Below, one piece after another: positions 42,937 to 51,748 of a stretch of DNA of 64,000 nt; within the stretch, counting starts at the first letter, position 1; each line of letters opens with the position of its first letter. The stretch is from SOJA01 sp964598485. Lineage in GTDB: Archaea; Thermoproteota; Bathyarchaeia; Bathyarchaeales; Bathycorpusculaceae. The notes under the pieces were generated by a model that saw only the letters and a program-made list of their open reading frames with translations, did not search any database and had not been told where the DNA came from. Made by a program: the position numbers and the translations under genes. Location: NCBI GenBank assembly GCA_964598485.1, contig CAZRCD010000001.1, positions 186,001-250,000 of the forward strand, read 5' to 3'.

Positions 42937-43185
42937 TCATATTTTCCCCTTTCTGCTTTTTGAGGGAAGTACATACAACATTTTATCCGCGAATTCTCCG
43001 ATCTCTTGGATTTTGGGTTTTACCGAGGCGTAGGGCGAAGAGACTGGACCAAATATATCAAGGATCTTTCCAATCGATTTTAAGTTCTCATCCACAACTG
43101 TCTCGCCGATTTTTGGGAGGTTCTCGATTGTTATTATTATGTTCCGACTTTGACTTACGTGGAGGACTCGACCTAGTCTCTGCAA
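42937..43185 (-). CDS. gar1: H/ACA ribonucleoprotein protein Gar1
   Basis: The 82-residue protein is the beta-barrel Gar1 that binds the Cbf5 pseudouridine synthase in H/ACA RNPs. It has LGRVLHVSQSRNIIITIENL and the core KSIGKILDIFGPVSSPYASV. TTG is the start; a minus-strand TATA sequence (GGTTTAAATAAAATG) is just upstream. Its stop abuts the tfb start. Confidence 0.9.
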   Translation of the reverse strand: MQRLGRVLHVSQSRNIIITIENLPKIGETVVDENLKSIGKILDIFGPVSSPYASVKPKIQEIGEFADKMLYVLPSKSRKGKI

Positions 43186-43439
43186 AATTTCGGATTCCCC
43201 TCAAAAGCAGATGGTTGAACGAAACATTTTATTTAAACCTTTCTACAAGGATATTTGTGACAGAAGCTTTTCCTTCGGTTTTAGTCGAAAGCTTCATAAA
43301 TAACTCCAGCGAACTGGCGATGTCTCCCGCAAAACCCCTTTTTTATGTTTAAAATCTGCTGAAAACGGAAGTAGACTATGACTTGCCTGTTAAAAAATGT
43401 GGCTTATGGACCAGTAAGCCCTAAATTGGAGATATCTTC

Positions 43440-43470
43440 TGCACACCCCCATTTTTCTATCACGTGTGCA
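43440..43470. repeat. 7-bp inverted repeat upstream of the NTF2-like gene's TATA box
   Basis: TGCACAC (43440-43446) and GTGTGCA (43464-43470) are exact inverses separated by 17 bases, ending 8 bases before the TATA box. This is a candidate activator or repressor site. Confidence 0.5.
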
Positions 43471-43478
43471 CTCGCAAG

Positions 43479-43499
43479 TTTTATATGATTTCTAATCAT
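43479..43499 (+). promoter_or_regulatory. TATA box overlapped by a 15-bp palindrome
   Basis: TTTTATAT (43479-43486) is the box A for the downstream gene. ATGATTtctAATCAT (43485-43499) is a perfect 6+3+6 palindrome that starts inside the box, the usual placement of archaeal repressor operators. Confidence 0.6.
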
Positions 43500-43523
43500 T
43501 CTCAGAAACGGGAGGGATACAGG

Positions 43524-43868
43524 TTGGATTCTTTCGATATTATGATGGTGGCTTTGAAATTCAATGAAAAGATAAATCAACGAGATCTCGATGGTTTAGT
43601 GGAGCTAATGACTGATGATCATATATTCATAGATAACTCCGGAGACATCGATAAAAACATGAAAAAAGGTTGGAAAGAGTTCTTTAGGAATCATCCTGAT
43701 TACAGAAACATTTTCACATCCGTAACAGTCAAAAACAATGTTGCTGTTATGGTTGGTTATTCTACCTGCTCTAATGAGAGACGACTAAACGGTCCGAGCA
43801 TGTGGACTGCTAAGGTTCATGATGGACGTGTCTCCGAATGGAGAGTACATTGGCTAGACCAAAGGTAG
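43524..43868 (+). CDS. Small SnoaL/NTF2-like protein
   Basis: TTG at 43524 is chosen as the start because the TATA box at 43479-43486 excludes the longer frame; GGGAGGG lies before it. The 114-residue product has the NTF2-like pattern: ALKFNEKINQRDLDGLVELM, HIFIDNSGDIDKNMKKGWKE and GPSMWTAKVHDGRVSEWRVH. SnoaL-like proteins bind small ligands or act as hydrolases or isomerases; its role is unknown. Confidence 0.7.
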   Translation: MDSFDIMMVALKFNEKINQRDLDGLVELMTDDHIFIDNSGDIDKNMKKGWKEFFRNHPDYRNIFTSVTVKNNVAVMVGYSTCSNERRLNGPSMWTAKVHDGRVSEWRVHWLDQR

Positions 43869-43921
43869 GAATAAAAATAGCGCGCTTAGCCGTTTCTCAT
43901 CTTCATGATTGGAGGCCTTGG

Positions 43922-44176
43922 TTATTCTTGTTTTTGTGGGTTTAGCGAGGCGAAGTGGCTTTCAACTTCGTATTTGTCTAGGCTTGGTTCTTTGATCAGG
44001 TGGGCTTCGATTTCTTCTACAAATTCTCGTGTGAAACCTTGTGGGATTGTAATGTCTTGGTCGGTTAAGTCTAGTGATATGGGAAGTCCTGTGGCATTGT
44101 TGCATGTAGCCTTGAAGAATGCTAGCAATGGTTCAAATTTAAAGTTTAGAGGCGTTTCGAAACAGAAGGGCGGCAT
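43922..44176 (-). CDS. Small protein downstream of the electron-transfer operon, unknown
   Basis: The 84-residue frame begins 34 bases after the stop of the FMN/glutamate-synthase-like gene on the same strand. The sequence has an ordinary protein composition, including LPISLDLTDQDITIPQGFTR and an acidic C-terminal half, but I cannot assign it. Its ATG is in context, yet it may be a fragment. Confidence 0.4.
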   Translation of the reverse strand: MPPFCFETPLNFKFEPLLAFFKATCNNATGLPISLDLTDQDITIPQGFTREFVEEIEAHLIKEPSLDKYEVESHFASLNPQKQE

Positions 44177-44210
44177 CTTACGTTTAAATTGAATGTTATA
44201 GCGTGTGAGT

Positions 44211-45767
44211 CTATTTATGACCTCTTAGAGGCAGTACGTGGCCTTCAAATCCCACTAGTTTTACACCTGAAATCGCCGACGTGTCTACCGATAGGGCTCT
44301 GAGATCCTCTTTGCTCAACTCCTTGATGCTACTGCGGCCTGCTAACATCGTGAGGGTTCTTATTTCTTCCTTGGTCACCGAAAGGAAATTTGCAATCCTC
44401 TGAGCCGCTATCTCTGGAATAAGCATCGCTGTAAGTGCAGGATCTTGGGTCGTTATCCCGGCTGGGCAACGGCCGCTTTGGCAGTCGAAGCATGTGTAGC
44501 AACCCATAGCTATCTCTATCGCCGAAGCCATCCCTACAGCGTCCGCTCCGAGGGCTATGGCCTTTACTACGTCGGCTCCTGAGGTAACACCGCCCAAGAT
44601 TATCAGTTTTACATCATGATAAACGCCTAGCTCTTTCAACGCTTTGACAGCTGGAGGTATGCAGGCTATTGTAGGTAAACCGGCATGCTGAGTTGTCTGT
44701 TCGGGAGAAGCGCCTGTGCCGCCGTATTTTCCGTCAATTTCCACAGCGTCAGCACCGACCTCGACGGCTATCTTTACATCTTTGTACACTCTTCCCGGCC
44801 CCAATTTGATTATTATCGGCTTTTCGTACTCAGTTATGTCTCGAAGTATGTCAACTTGCTTCTTCAAATGTTTCCTTACATCGAGAATGTCCATATGCCT
44901 AGCAGGGCTGAGACAGTCAGTACCTACAGGGATTCCCCTTATTTTCGCTATATCCTCCGTGACCTTATCTCCGAGAAGATGTCCTCCCATACCAGGCTTA
45001 GCGCCTTGTCCTATCTTGATCTCGATGGCATCTGCCTTGAGAATGTAATTGACATCGACGCCCCATCTTCCCGTAGACCACTGTGTAGCTATGTATCCGC
45101 CGGGTTCCCATGTTTTTACACCTCTCTCGAAATCCTCCTTACTCTTGTATCCGTGCACCAAGAACTCTTCGCCAGGGAAGGAACCTCCTTCACCGGTGCT
45201 AATCACTGTTCCCGCCTTCGCTGCTGCGATAGAGATGGCTGTTTTGGCTTGTCTAGATATAGCTCCATAGGACATGGCTGCTATCATGATGGGGATTTTC
45301 ATCTTCACAGGTTTCTTAACCTTGCCTTCAGCTATCACTACCTCAACATCGCACTCCTCTCTGTATTTGTCCAATGGAGCGGGGTCGGCAAGTTGGGCCG
45401 GAACAATTAAGAAGTCGTCAAAGTGAGGTAGCCATCTGAGGGCTCCGAATCCTCTAATGAAATATTTGCCGGTCTCGGCTTTGGTATGTATCTCCTCGAC
45501 AACTCTACTGGTCCAAACTCCTCTCGAGTATATCTCCGGGATGGTTGCTCTCACCCGGATTGCGTTCTGGGGACAGTTTTCAACGCAGAGTCTACAACCG
45601 ACGCAGGCGGTTTCGTTGGCCACGAATGATCTTTCATTCTCGTCCAAAGCAAAGACGGAGTGGGGGCATATATCGACGCACGTGGCGCATTTTCCCGGTT
45701 CCCTCTGGCTTAGACATCTTCTTGCAGTGATTTCTACCGCGTACGAACCTATCACAGGCATTTTCAA
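44211..45767 (-). CDS. FMN-binding glutamate-synthase-like protein with ferredoxin domain (GltB2 type)
   Basis: The 518-residue protein has an N-terminal 2x[4Fe-4S] ferredoxin (CATCVDICPHSV, about 23-34, and CVGCRLCVENCP, about 54-65), then the FMN synthase domain (IKLGPGRVYKDVKIAVEVGA, KYGGTGASPEQTTQHAGLP). A Fe-S-like cluster region CYTCFDCQSGRCPAGITTQD (about 434) follows. In glutamate synthase this domain makes glutamate from 2-oxoglutarate and ammonia released by a separate glutaminase. No glutaminase (GltB1) is present. Overlap with the upstream FrhB-like gene is 4 bases. Its real substrate is open. Confidence 0.85.
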   Translation of the reverse strand: MKMPVIGSYAVEITARRCLSQREPGKCATCVDICPHSVFALDENERSFVANETACVGCRLCVENCPQNAIRVRATIPEIYSRGVWTSRVVEEIHTKAETGKYFIRGFGALRWLPHFDDFLIVPAQLADPAPLDKYREECDVEVVIAEGKVKKPVKMKIPIMIAAMSYGAISRQAKTAISIAAAKAGTVISTGEGGSFPGEEFLVHGYKSKEDFERGVKTWEPGGYIATQWSTGRWGVDVNYILKADAIEIKIGQGAKPGMGGHLLGDKVTEDIAKIRGIPVGTDCLSPARHMDILDVRKHLKKQVDILRDITEYEKPIIIKLGPGRVYKDVKIAVEVGADAVEIDGKYGGTGASPEQTTQHAGLPTIACIPPAVKALKELGVYHDVKLIILGGVTSGADVVKAIALGADAVGMASAIEIAMGCYTCFDCQSGRCPAGITTQDPALTAMLIPEIAAQRIANFLSVTKEEIRTLTMLAGRSSIKELSKEDLRALSVDTSAISGVKLVGFEGHVLPLRGHK

Positions 45768-46897
45768 CCCTCCTTTTTCTTTACTTGGGACAGCCTCTCC
45801 AATTTTTGGAGAGCCTCCTCATCGACTACGGGCTTCTTTAGGCTCTTGATAACAGCCAAGAATGCCTTGTCTACTTCCACGGCTGACGCTCTTTTCTTCT
45901 TTGACTCTATGAATCTCCTCAGCTCCTCGCGTGCGCTCGAGATAGGCTCTCGAAGCTCTACGTAGTTCATCTTCATAGCCGCCGTAACTAGTTCCTCCCC
46001 CATGGAGGTCTTGATGATCGCTGTTTTAGAGCCGGGATCGGAGCCTACACTTCCTATGGCGATGTCGGCTTGTTCTCCCACGAAATCAATACACCTAGCA
46101 CAGCCTTTCGCCATGAATTTTGCCAATTCTGTCAAAGGTATGGTTGCTTTTCCGCTCCCTGTTTGAAGCATAAGTTCTGATCCGTTTCCAGCGACCTCGA
46201 TCTTAGAAATGCTCCACAGAGGAACGTTCAACTCCCTTTCAATTGTTGAGAGAATTTCTGGATAAAAGGCTCCGTAGCAGAAGTAGCTTATTTTCAGATA
46301 CTTCGGCCTCTGGAAGGGTTCCAAGACGCCCATAGTCGAGGTTTCTAACCTTTTGAGCCCTTGAGCCCAACAAGGAGGGCCAACGACAGCCACTCTCTTC
46401 AGTCTTCTAGCCCTATTTATCATGTTCAGCCCCGCTGAGAACAAAGGCACTGGCAGAGGTGAATCTTTCAAATCCTCTGGTTTGCCTAAGAATCGGAGTG
46501 TCGGCTGGCTGCTCCATTTATCTAGGTCCGCGGCAACGATTCTATCAATAGCGCCTAGTTCTAGGGCACAGAGCAGTAGATCCTTTATCACGTTACCTGT
46601 TTTTTTAGGCTTCAAAGAGAAGACTTTTCCTAGGGCCTCCGGTTTCCACTCAACCATTCTCGGACAAACCTCAATACATGGTTCCTCACACAGCTTGCAG
46701 GGATCTATCTCTATCGTTCTATAGCCGGCGAGTCTTGTGAACTCTTTAGTGGTTGGATGATGGCTCACGCTCTCGTCGAACGTTAATACTCCCTTGTTAC
46801 ATACTGCTGTGCAGAGACCACAGCCAGTACATCTTTCGAGATCCCAGACCTCTTCCTTTAGTTTTTCACTCATATCTCTCGCCCCAATCATTCTCAT
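45764..46897 (-). CDS. FrhB/FdhB-type F420-linked flavoprotein with ferredoxin domain
   Basis: The 377-residue protein opens with a ferredoxin domain (CTGCGLCTAVCNKGVLTF, about 19-36, and CKLCEEPCIEVCPR) and continues into the FrhB/FdhB fold. The C-terminal family signature CARCIDFVGEQADIAIGSVG and SKTAIIKTSMGEELV are clear. Relatives bind FAD and F420 and pass hydride to or from F420. It overlaps HdrB (upstream) and the GltB2-like gene (downstream) by 4 bases each. In this context it would link F420H2 to the Hdr/Glt complex; not proven. Confidence 0.85.
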   Translation of the reverse strand: MRMIGARDMSEKLKEEVWDLERCTGCGLCTAVCNKGVLTFDESVSHHPTTKEFTRLAGYRTIEIDPCKLCEEPCIEVCPRMVEWKPEALGKVFSLKPKKTGNVIKDLLLCALELGAIDRIVAADLDKWSSQPTLRFLGKPEDLKDSPLPVPLFSAGLNMINRARRLKRVAVVGPPCWAQGLKRLETSTMGVLEPFQRPKYLKISYFCYGAFYPEILSTIERELNVPLWSISKIEVAGNGSELMLQTGSGKATIPLTELAKFMAKGCARCIDFVGEQADIAIGSVGSDPGSKTAIIKTSMGEELVTAAMKMNYVELREPISSAREELRRFIESKKKRASAVEVDKAFLAVIKSLKKPVVDEEALQKLERLSQVKKKEG

Positions 46898-47775
46898 TCT
46901 ATGAAATCAAGTATTGTATCTGCACTAACCCTGTTCATGTTAAGACCAACCTCTTCCGGGCTTAACCCCATACACAGACCAAGTAGTTGGGTAAACAAGA
47001 CAACTGGCAATGCAAACCTCTCATCGAGTTTTTTCTCTACGATTGATTGATAATAATCAAATTGCATCTGACAGTATGGACACAAGGTCACCATACAATC
47101 TGCCCCGGACGTCTTCGCGCTCTTGAGCTTCTTTCCCCCAAGTTTACAGCTTAGGTCTCTGTCAAAAGCCAAGATTGGCGCACCACAACACCACAACTTA
47201 AGGGGCCAATACACGCTTTCGATACCTAGTTCCTCAACAAGTTCGTCCAGCATCCTCGGATCTTCTGGGTCGACCGGATAATATGATGTTGAGGGCCTAG
47301 TAAAATGACAGCCCGGGTGCACCGCTGCTTTTAACCCACTAAATTTTTTAGCAATATGCTCTTTGCTCAGCTTTTTGAGACTGATATCATCGTGAATCAC
47401 TTGAAGTAGGTGTTTCACCTTAACACTGCCTTCATAGTTCAAGCTCGCCATCGAGGAAAGTAGATTATTTATCTCCTTTTTAAATTCAACATCCTCTTCA
47501 AAACCAATGTTTACCTTTATAAACGATGAGAAACATTCTGGGCACAGCGTGACTATGGTGTCTAACCCCCTCTTCTCTGTCATTGCCAGTACTTGAGCCG
47601 ATAACGCCGATGCCATACGGTAGTCCACAGATTTGATTGTCGCAGGCCCACAACATGGAGCGTCGGACATATCTATGATTTCGACATCAAGCTTCCTCAG
47701 GATATTCCTCGCTGATAAATCGTATTGCGGCATCCTAGCCAAGACGTAACATCCTACGTAATATCCATACCTCAT
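46894..47775 (-). CDS. hdrB: Heterodisulfide reductase-like subunit B
   Basis: HdrB binds the noncubane 4Fe-4S clusters that reduce a disulfide. The 293-residue protein has two CCG domains: GCYVLARM...APCCGPATIKS...LCPECF, and HPGCHFTRPSTSYYPV...WCCGAPIL...LCPYCQMQFDYY, retaining all cluster cysteines in the usual spacing. The start is separated by 1 base from the hdrC stop. The substrate may be CoM-S-S-CoB-like or another disulfide; coenzyme B synthesis genes are not in the window. Confidence 0.92.
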   Translation of the reverse strand: MRYGYYVGCYVLARMPQYDLSARNILRKLDVEIIDMSDAPCCGPATIKSVDYRMASALSAQVLAMTEKRGLDTIVTLCPECFSSFIKVNIGFEEDVEFKKEINNLLSSMASLNYEGSVKVKHLLQVIHDDISLKKLSKEHIAKKFSGLKAAVHPGCHFTRPSTSYYPVDPEDPRMLDELVEELGIESVYWPLKLWCCGAPILAFDRDLSCKLGGKKLKSAKTSGADCMVTLCPYCQMQFDYYQSIVEKKLDERFALPVVLFTQLLGLCMGLSPEEVGLNMNRVSADTILDFIE

Positions 47776-47776
47776 C

Positions 47777-48292
47777 CTATCTCACCTTGAGGATGTCAGC
47801 GACCCTTGTCTCATTTACCATTCCTTTAATCGGTTCGGTGTCGATTGAGGGAACACGGGGCAGTTTGAGTTTCGCCCTCCTCTCCATTTGAAATCGGCTT
47901 AAGGCAATCAACCTACCCGTGTCATAAAGGTTTTTACAGCTTTCTTCAACTGATTCGGATACCACAATCCTTTCACTCAAAGCGATGTCCCTTATGCTTA
48001 AGATAATATTAGCTAGTTTAACTCCTTGAGGGCATCTTTCAGTACACGTATAACACGTGGAGCACTGCCATATAGCCTTACACTGAGCAAGTGTGTCCTT
48101 TAAACCCAGTTTTATCATTTCAACCATTTCGTGTGGTTTTATGTCCATCTCCTCCGCCACAGGACACGATGATGAGCATGTTCCACACTGATAGCAGTAA
48201 GGCAATGTTCTTCCTATGTAAGAGTTCATCACTTCTCCGAAAAATGTCCTGTTAACTTCACTCAGGTTAATGGTGCTCTCCATGGTTCTCAC
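47777..48292 (-). CDS. hdrC: Heterodisulfide reductase-like subunit C
   Basis: The 171-residue subunit carries two 4Fe-4S clusters and links HdrA to HdrB. Motifs are CYQCGTCSSSCPVAEEMDIK (about 33-52) and IWQCSTCYTCTERCPQGVKL (about 76-95). It overlaps the HdrA gene by 4 bases. It has no transmembrane segment, as expected of the soluble Hdr type. Confidence 0.92.
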   Translation of the reverse strand: MRTMESTINLSEVNRTFFGEVMNSYIGRTLPYCYQCGTCSSSCPVAEEMDIKPHEMVEMIKLGLKDTLAQCKAIWQCSTCYTCTERCPQGVKLANIILSIRDIALSERIVVSESVEESCKNLYDTGRLIALSRFQMERRAKLKLPRVPSIDTEPIKGMVNETRVADILKVR

Positions 48293-51200
48293 CTCTTTTT
48301 GTATGGGCTAGGCCCAAGCGACCTTAGTTTCTCTGTGAACCCCTCGACTTTTTCCGCAAAAGTCTTCCCTTCACCAGCGCTAATCCACAGAGTCAAGAAC
48401 CTCTCCGGGTCTATCACAGTATTTTTTAGCATTTCTCTCAGTTTATCCAGACTTTCCTCGGCCTCGACGTTTCCGAAGATGTAATGACAGTCGCCTTTCT
48501 TACAACCTCCTATTAGAACTCCGTCGGCTCCCTGCATAAACGAATAAAGTACGTAGAAGGGGTCAACCATTCCACTGCACATCTCTCTAACAATTCTTAT
48601 CGTGGGTGGGTACTGGAAGCGACTAACTCCGGCCGTATTCGCTCCTGCATAGGCACACCAATTGCAGAGGAAAGCTATGGCTTTAGGCCTATCCGGACTA
48701 GGTACGGCTAAAGCCGCTCTAATCATCGCCATCGTCTGAGCTCTTGTGAATCCCCTTACTTCTATTGCCCTGCCAGGGCAGCGCCCGGCGCAAGCGCCGC
48801 AACCCTTGCATAGCATAGGGTCTATCTCGGCGATCATTCGGCCGTGGTCTGATTGAACAATCCTTGGGGCGTTATACTCACAGATGGAGACGCATGTGCC
48901 GCATCCAGTGCATTTTTCGTCATCTACGACGGCTATGCGAGGTTCGACTGTGAGCTCGCCGAGAACTAGGGGTGTAAGAGCCCTCGAAGCCGCGGCCAAG
49001 CCTTGGGTGGCAGCCTCTTTGAGAGATTGAGGGCTGTGTGCCGTTCCAGCCATGAACAAGCCGTCTGAGGAGAAGTCTATCGGTCTCATCTTTGGATGGA
49101 TCTCTAGGAAGAATCCATCCTCGTTGAGAGGCACCTTGAACGTGTGGGAGAGTTCCTCGGCTTCCTCAGGCGCTACTAACGGAACCGAGAGAACTATCCT
49201 GTCCACGGGAAAACTAAATCGCTTTTGGAGGGTGAAATCATACGCCTCGATGATCTTTCTCCCGTTTTCCATGTAAGCCTTCAGTTTGGACATTTCATCA
49301 AACCTTATGAAGATTATGCCAAGCTCCCGGGCTTTTCTGTAAAACCTCTCCCCTTCTAGAGGAAGTCTAATGTCTTCATAGAATATGTAAACGTTAGAGG
49401 CGGGGTTCGACTTCTTAACTGTTAGCGCTGAATCTAACGCCTCGGCACAACAACGCTCTGAGCCGCCACAAATTATAAAACCTATCTCCTCACCTTCCTT
49501 GACATCTTCGCGCTCCATTATTTTTCTGAATTCGCTCACTGTATAAACAGAATCTAGACGCCCATATCCGTACAAACCTTCAGGATTCATCTCCATAGCA
49601 TCGGGCGCTATGATCGCAACACCCACCTCAAGGCGTCTAGCCTCCTCCGAGTTGCTCTGAATTGATACTTCGAAGTGACCTATTGATCCCTTAAATTCCA
49701 TTGGCTTCGATGACAGGATTACCTCGATGTTGTCGCATTTCTCTACAGCTTCAACCAGTTTTTCAAGTTCTGATTTCACGTCAACGTCCCTGAACGGCAT
49801 ATGTGGATACTCGCTAAGGAATCTCCCGCCGAGTTTTTCAGACTTCTCGACTAGGAAAACTTTAAACCCAGCATCCGCTATAACTTTGGAGCACACTAAA
49901 CCAGCCACAGAACCACCTACGATGAGGGCTGAAGGCGTTATACTTGTACTGAACTCTTCGAGTGGTTCCAGCAGGGCCGACTTGGCCACCCCCATCCTTA
50001 CTAGATCTTTGGCTTTCTCCGTAGCCTCTTCCGGGCATCGGCTGTGAACCCAGGAGGCATGCTCTCGAATGTTAATCATCTCGAAGAGATAAGGGTTCAA
50101 CCCTGCTTCCTTGCAAATGCTGCGAAACAGAGGCGCATGAGTTGTTGGTGTACAGGACGCCACAACCACTCTATTGAGCTTCTCCGCCACTATAACTTCC
50201 TTGATGCGTTCGGTGCCGTCTTTGGAGCACGCGTACATGAGATCTTCGGCGTAGGTGACGTTGGGAAGAGTTTTGGCGTACTCTGTCACTTCTTTGACAT
50301 CAACAACGTTCGCAATGTTAAGACCACAGTGACAGACAAAGACGCCTATTCTAGGCTCCGTCACTGGGAGGCCCTCTGAGACTTCGGTTTCACCTTCTTC
50401 CTTAGACTCGACCGAGGGACTGAAGGGAAGTGCCCTGAGGAGAGCTTCGGCTGCAGTCGCGTGAGCTTGAATCACACTGTGAGAGATATCCTTAGGTCGC
50501 TGCAAACAACCGCATATGAATATCCCCGGGACATTTGTCTTAACATCAAATAATGGGTCAGAGGAATTGAAGAATCCGAATTCACCGACCTCTATTCCTA
50601 ATTTTTTAGCCAATACTTCATAATCCTTTGTTGGAATCATAGCTGGACAAAGGACTACGAGATCTGTTTGTGCCTCCCTTATTTCACCAGAAGACATGTC
50701 CATGTGACGAACAACAAGTCTGCCCGTGAGGGGGTCGCGCTGAACTCCTCCGGGCAGGCCCTGGAGATAGTTAACTTTGAACTCTTCTTTAGCTCTCTTA
50801 ACAAGTTCTTCATAACCCTTGCCAGATACCCTGAGGTCGTTGTATAGTATATCGACCTCAATCTCAGGTTCATGCTCTTTGGTCACGATGGCCTGTTTTG
50901 TGGCGTACATGCAACACACTTGTGAGCAGTAGGTCTTTCGCTTCGGCTTCTCGCTCCGCGATCCAACACACTGGATAAATAGGATTCTATTCGGCTTCGA
51001 GCCGTCCGAAATTTTAATTATTTTGCCCTCTGTCGGTCCCGCCGCATTCATCATCCTCTCGTACTGTAGAGAGTAGAGTACATCGGGAAATTTCCCGAAA
51101 CCATACTGTGCGAGCTGGGACGGATCGAGGAGGTTATAACCTGTTGCTACGATTATCGACGAAACCTCGATTGATAGCTCTTCTGCTTTCTGATCAAAAT

Positions 51201-51738
51201 TCACTGCCCCTGCTGGACATACTTTTTCGCAGACTCTGCATATTCCCTTTTTGAGGTACAGGCAAGCGTTTTCATCGATCGTCGCTATCGCTGGTACTGC
51301 TTGTGGAAAGGGTATGTAGATCGCCTTCCTCTCCATCAAGCCGGCTTCAAACTCGTTTTGAACCTTGGCGGGGCATTTCTCGGTGCACAGTCCGCATCCC
51401 ACACACTTGGTCTCATCAACGTATCTCGGCTTCTTAATGATTTTAACCGTGAAAGAGGCTTCATCAGCTGACCGTTTGACTTCCTCCACTTCCGAATACG
51501 TTAAGAGTCTAATGTTTGGATGCCGAGCGACCTCCACCATTTTGGGAGCCAAAATACAAATTGAACAATCAAGTGTGGGAAAGGTCTTGTCGAGTTGAGC
51601 CATATGTCCCCCGATGGAAGGAGACTTCTCCACAAGATAAACCTTGAAACCCTTATCCCCTAAGTCCAAAGCCGCTGTGATCCCCGCTATTCCGCCCCCG
51701 ATAACCAACACACGATTTTGGGCCTTTGTTTCCGTCAT
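48289..51738 (-). CDS. hdrA: HdrA-HdrA-ferredoxin-MvhD fusion (flavin-bifurcating type)
   Basis: I use ATG at 51738 (AGGTG just upstream), which avoids overlap with the preceding gene and gives 1149 residues; a GTG at 51774 is the longer option. The first unit (about 1-450) is an FAD domain (VLVIGGGIAGITAALDLG) with the DCSICILAPKMVEV cysteines and clusters CVGCGLCTEKCP and CRVCEKVCP. The second unit begins with GVFVCHCGLNIANVVDV (about 458), the normal HdrA N-terminus, and has an FAD motif LIVGGSVAGLVCSK. A ferredoxin domain (CTGCGTCVSICE, CKGCGACAGRCP) and a C-terminal MvhD domain (AFLCNWCAYAGANTAG, CSGMVD, GCKKGDCHYIFGN) follow. HdrA bifurcates electrons at FAD; MvhD normally accepts them from a hydrogenase. 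Here no hydrogenase is adjacent. Confidence 0.9.
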   Translation of the reverse strand: MTETKAQNRVLVIGGGIAGITAALDLGDKGFKVYLVEKSPSIGGHMAQLDKTFPTLDCSICILAPKMVEVARHPNIRLLTYSEVEEVKRSADEASFTVKIIKKPRYVDETKCVGCGLCTEKCPAKVQNEFEAGLMERKAIYIPFPQAVPAIATIDENACLYLKKGICRVCEKVCPAGAVNFDQKAEELSIEVSSIIVATGYNLLDPSQLAQYGFGKFPDVLYSLQYERMMNAAGPTEGKIIKISDGSKPNRILFIQCVGSRSEKPKRKTYCSQVCCMYATKQAIVTKEHEPEIEVDILYNDLRVSGKGYEELVKRAKEEFKVNYLQGLPGGVQRDPLTGRLVVRHMDMSSGEIREAQTDLVVLCPAMIPTKDYEVLAKKLGIEVGEFGFFNSSDPLFDVKTNVPGIFICGCLQRPKDISHSVIQAHATAAEALLRALPFSPSVESKEEGETEVSEGLPVTEPRIGVFVCHCGLNIANVVDVKEVTEYAKTLPNVTYAEDLMYACSKDGTERIKEVIVAEKLNRVVVASCTPTTHAPLFRSICKEAGLNPYLFEMINIREHASWVHSRCPEEATEKAKDLVRMGVAKSALLEPLEEFSTSITPSALIVGGSVAGLVCSKVIADAGFKVFLVEKSEKLGGRFLSEYPHMPFRDVDVKSELEKLVEAVEKCDNIEVILSSKPMEFKGSIGHFEVSIQSNSEEARRLEVGVAIIAPDAMEMNPEGLYGYGRLDSVYTVSEFRKIMEREDVKEGEEIGFIICGGSERCCAEALDSALTVKKSNPASNVYIFYEDIRLPLEGERFYRKARELGIIFIRFDEMSKLKAYMENGRKIIEAYDFTLQKRFSFPVDRIVLSVPLVAPEEAEELSHTFKVPLNEDGFFLEIHPKMRPIDFSSDGLFMAGTAHSPQSLKEAATQGLAAASRALTPLVLGELTVEPRIAVVDDEKCTGCGTCVSICEYNAPRIVQSDHGRMIAEIDPMLCKGCGACAGRCPGRAIEVRGFTRAQTMAMIRAALAVPSPDRPKAIAFLCNWCAYAGANTAGVSRFQYPPTIRIVREMCSGMVDPFYVLYSFMQGADGVLIGGCKKGDCHYIFGNVEAEESLDKLREMLKNTVIDPERFLTLWISAGEGKTFAEKVEGFTEKLRSLGPSPYKKR

Positions 51739-51748
51739 AGGCTTACAC

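Larger units (their letters stand above)
43186..43523. other. Divergent intergenic region between gar1 and the NTF2-like gene
   Basis: This interval contains the gar1 promoter (about 43223-43240), the inverted repeat and the palindromic operator described separately. No other gene was found in it. Confidence 0.5.
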
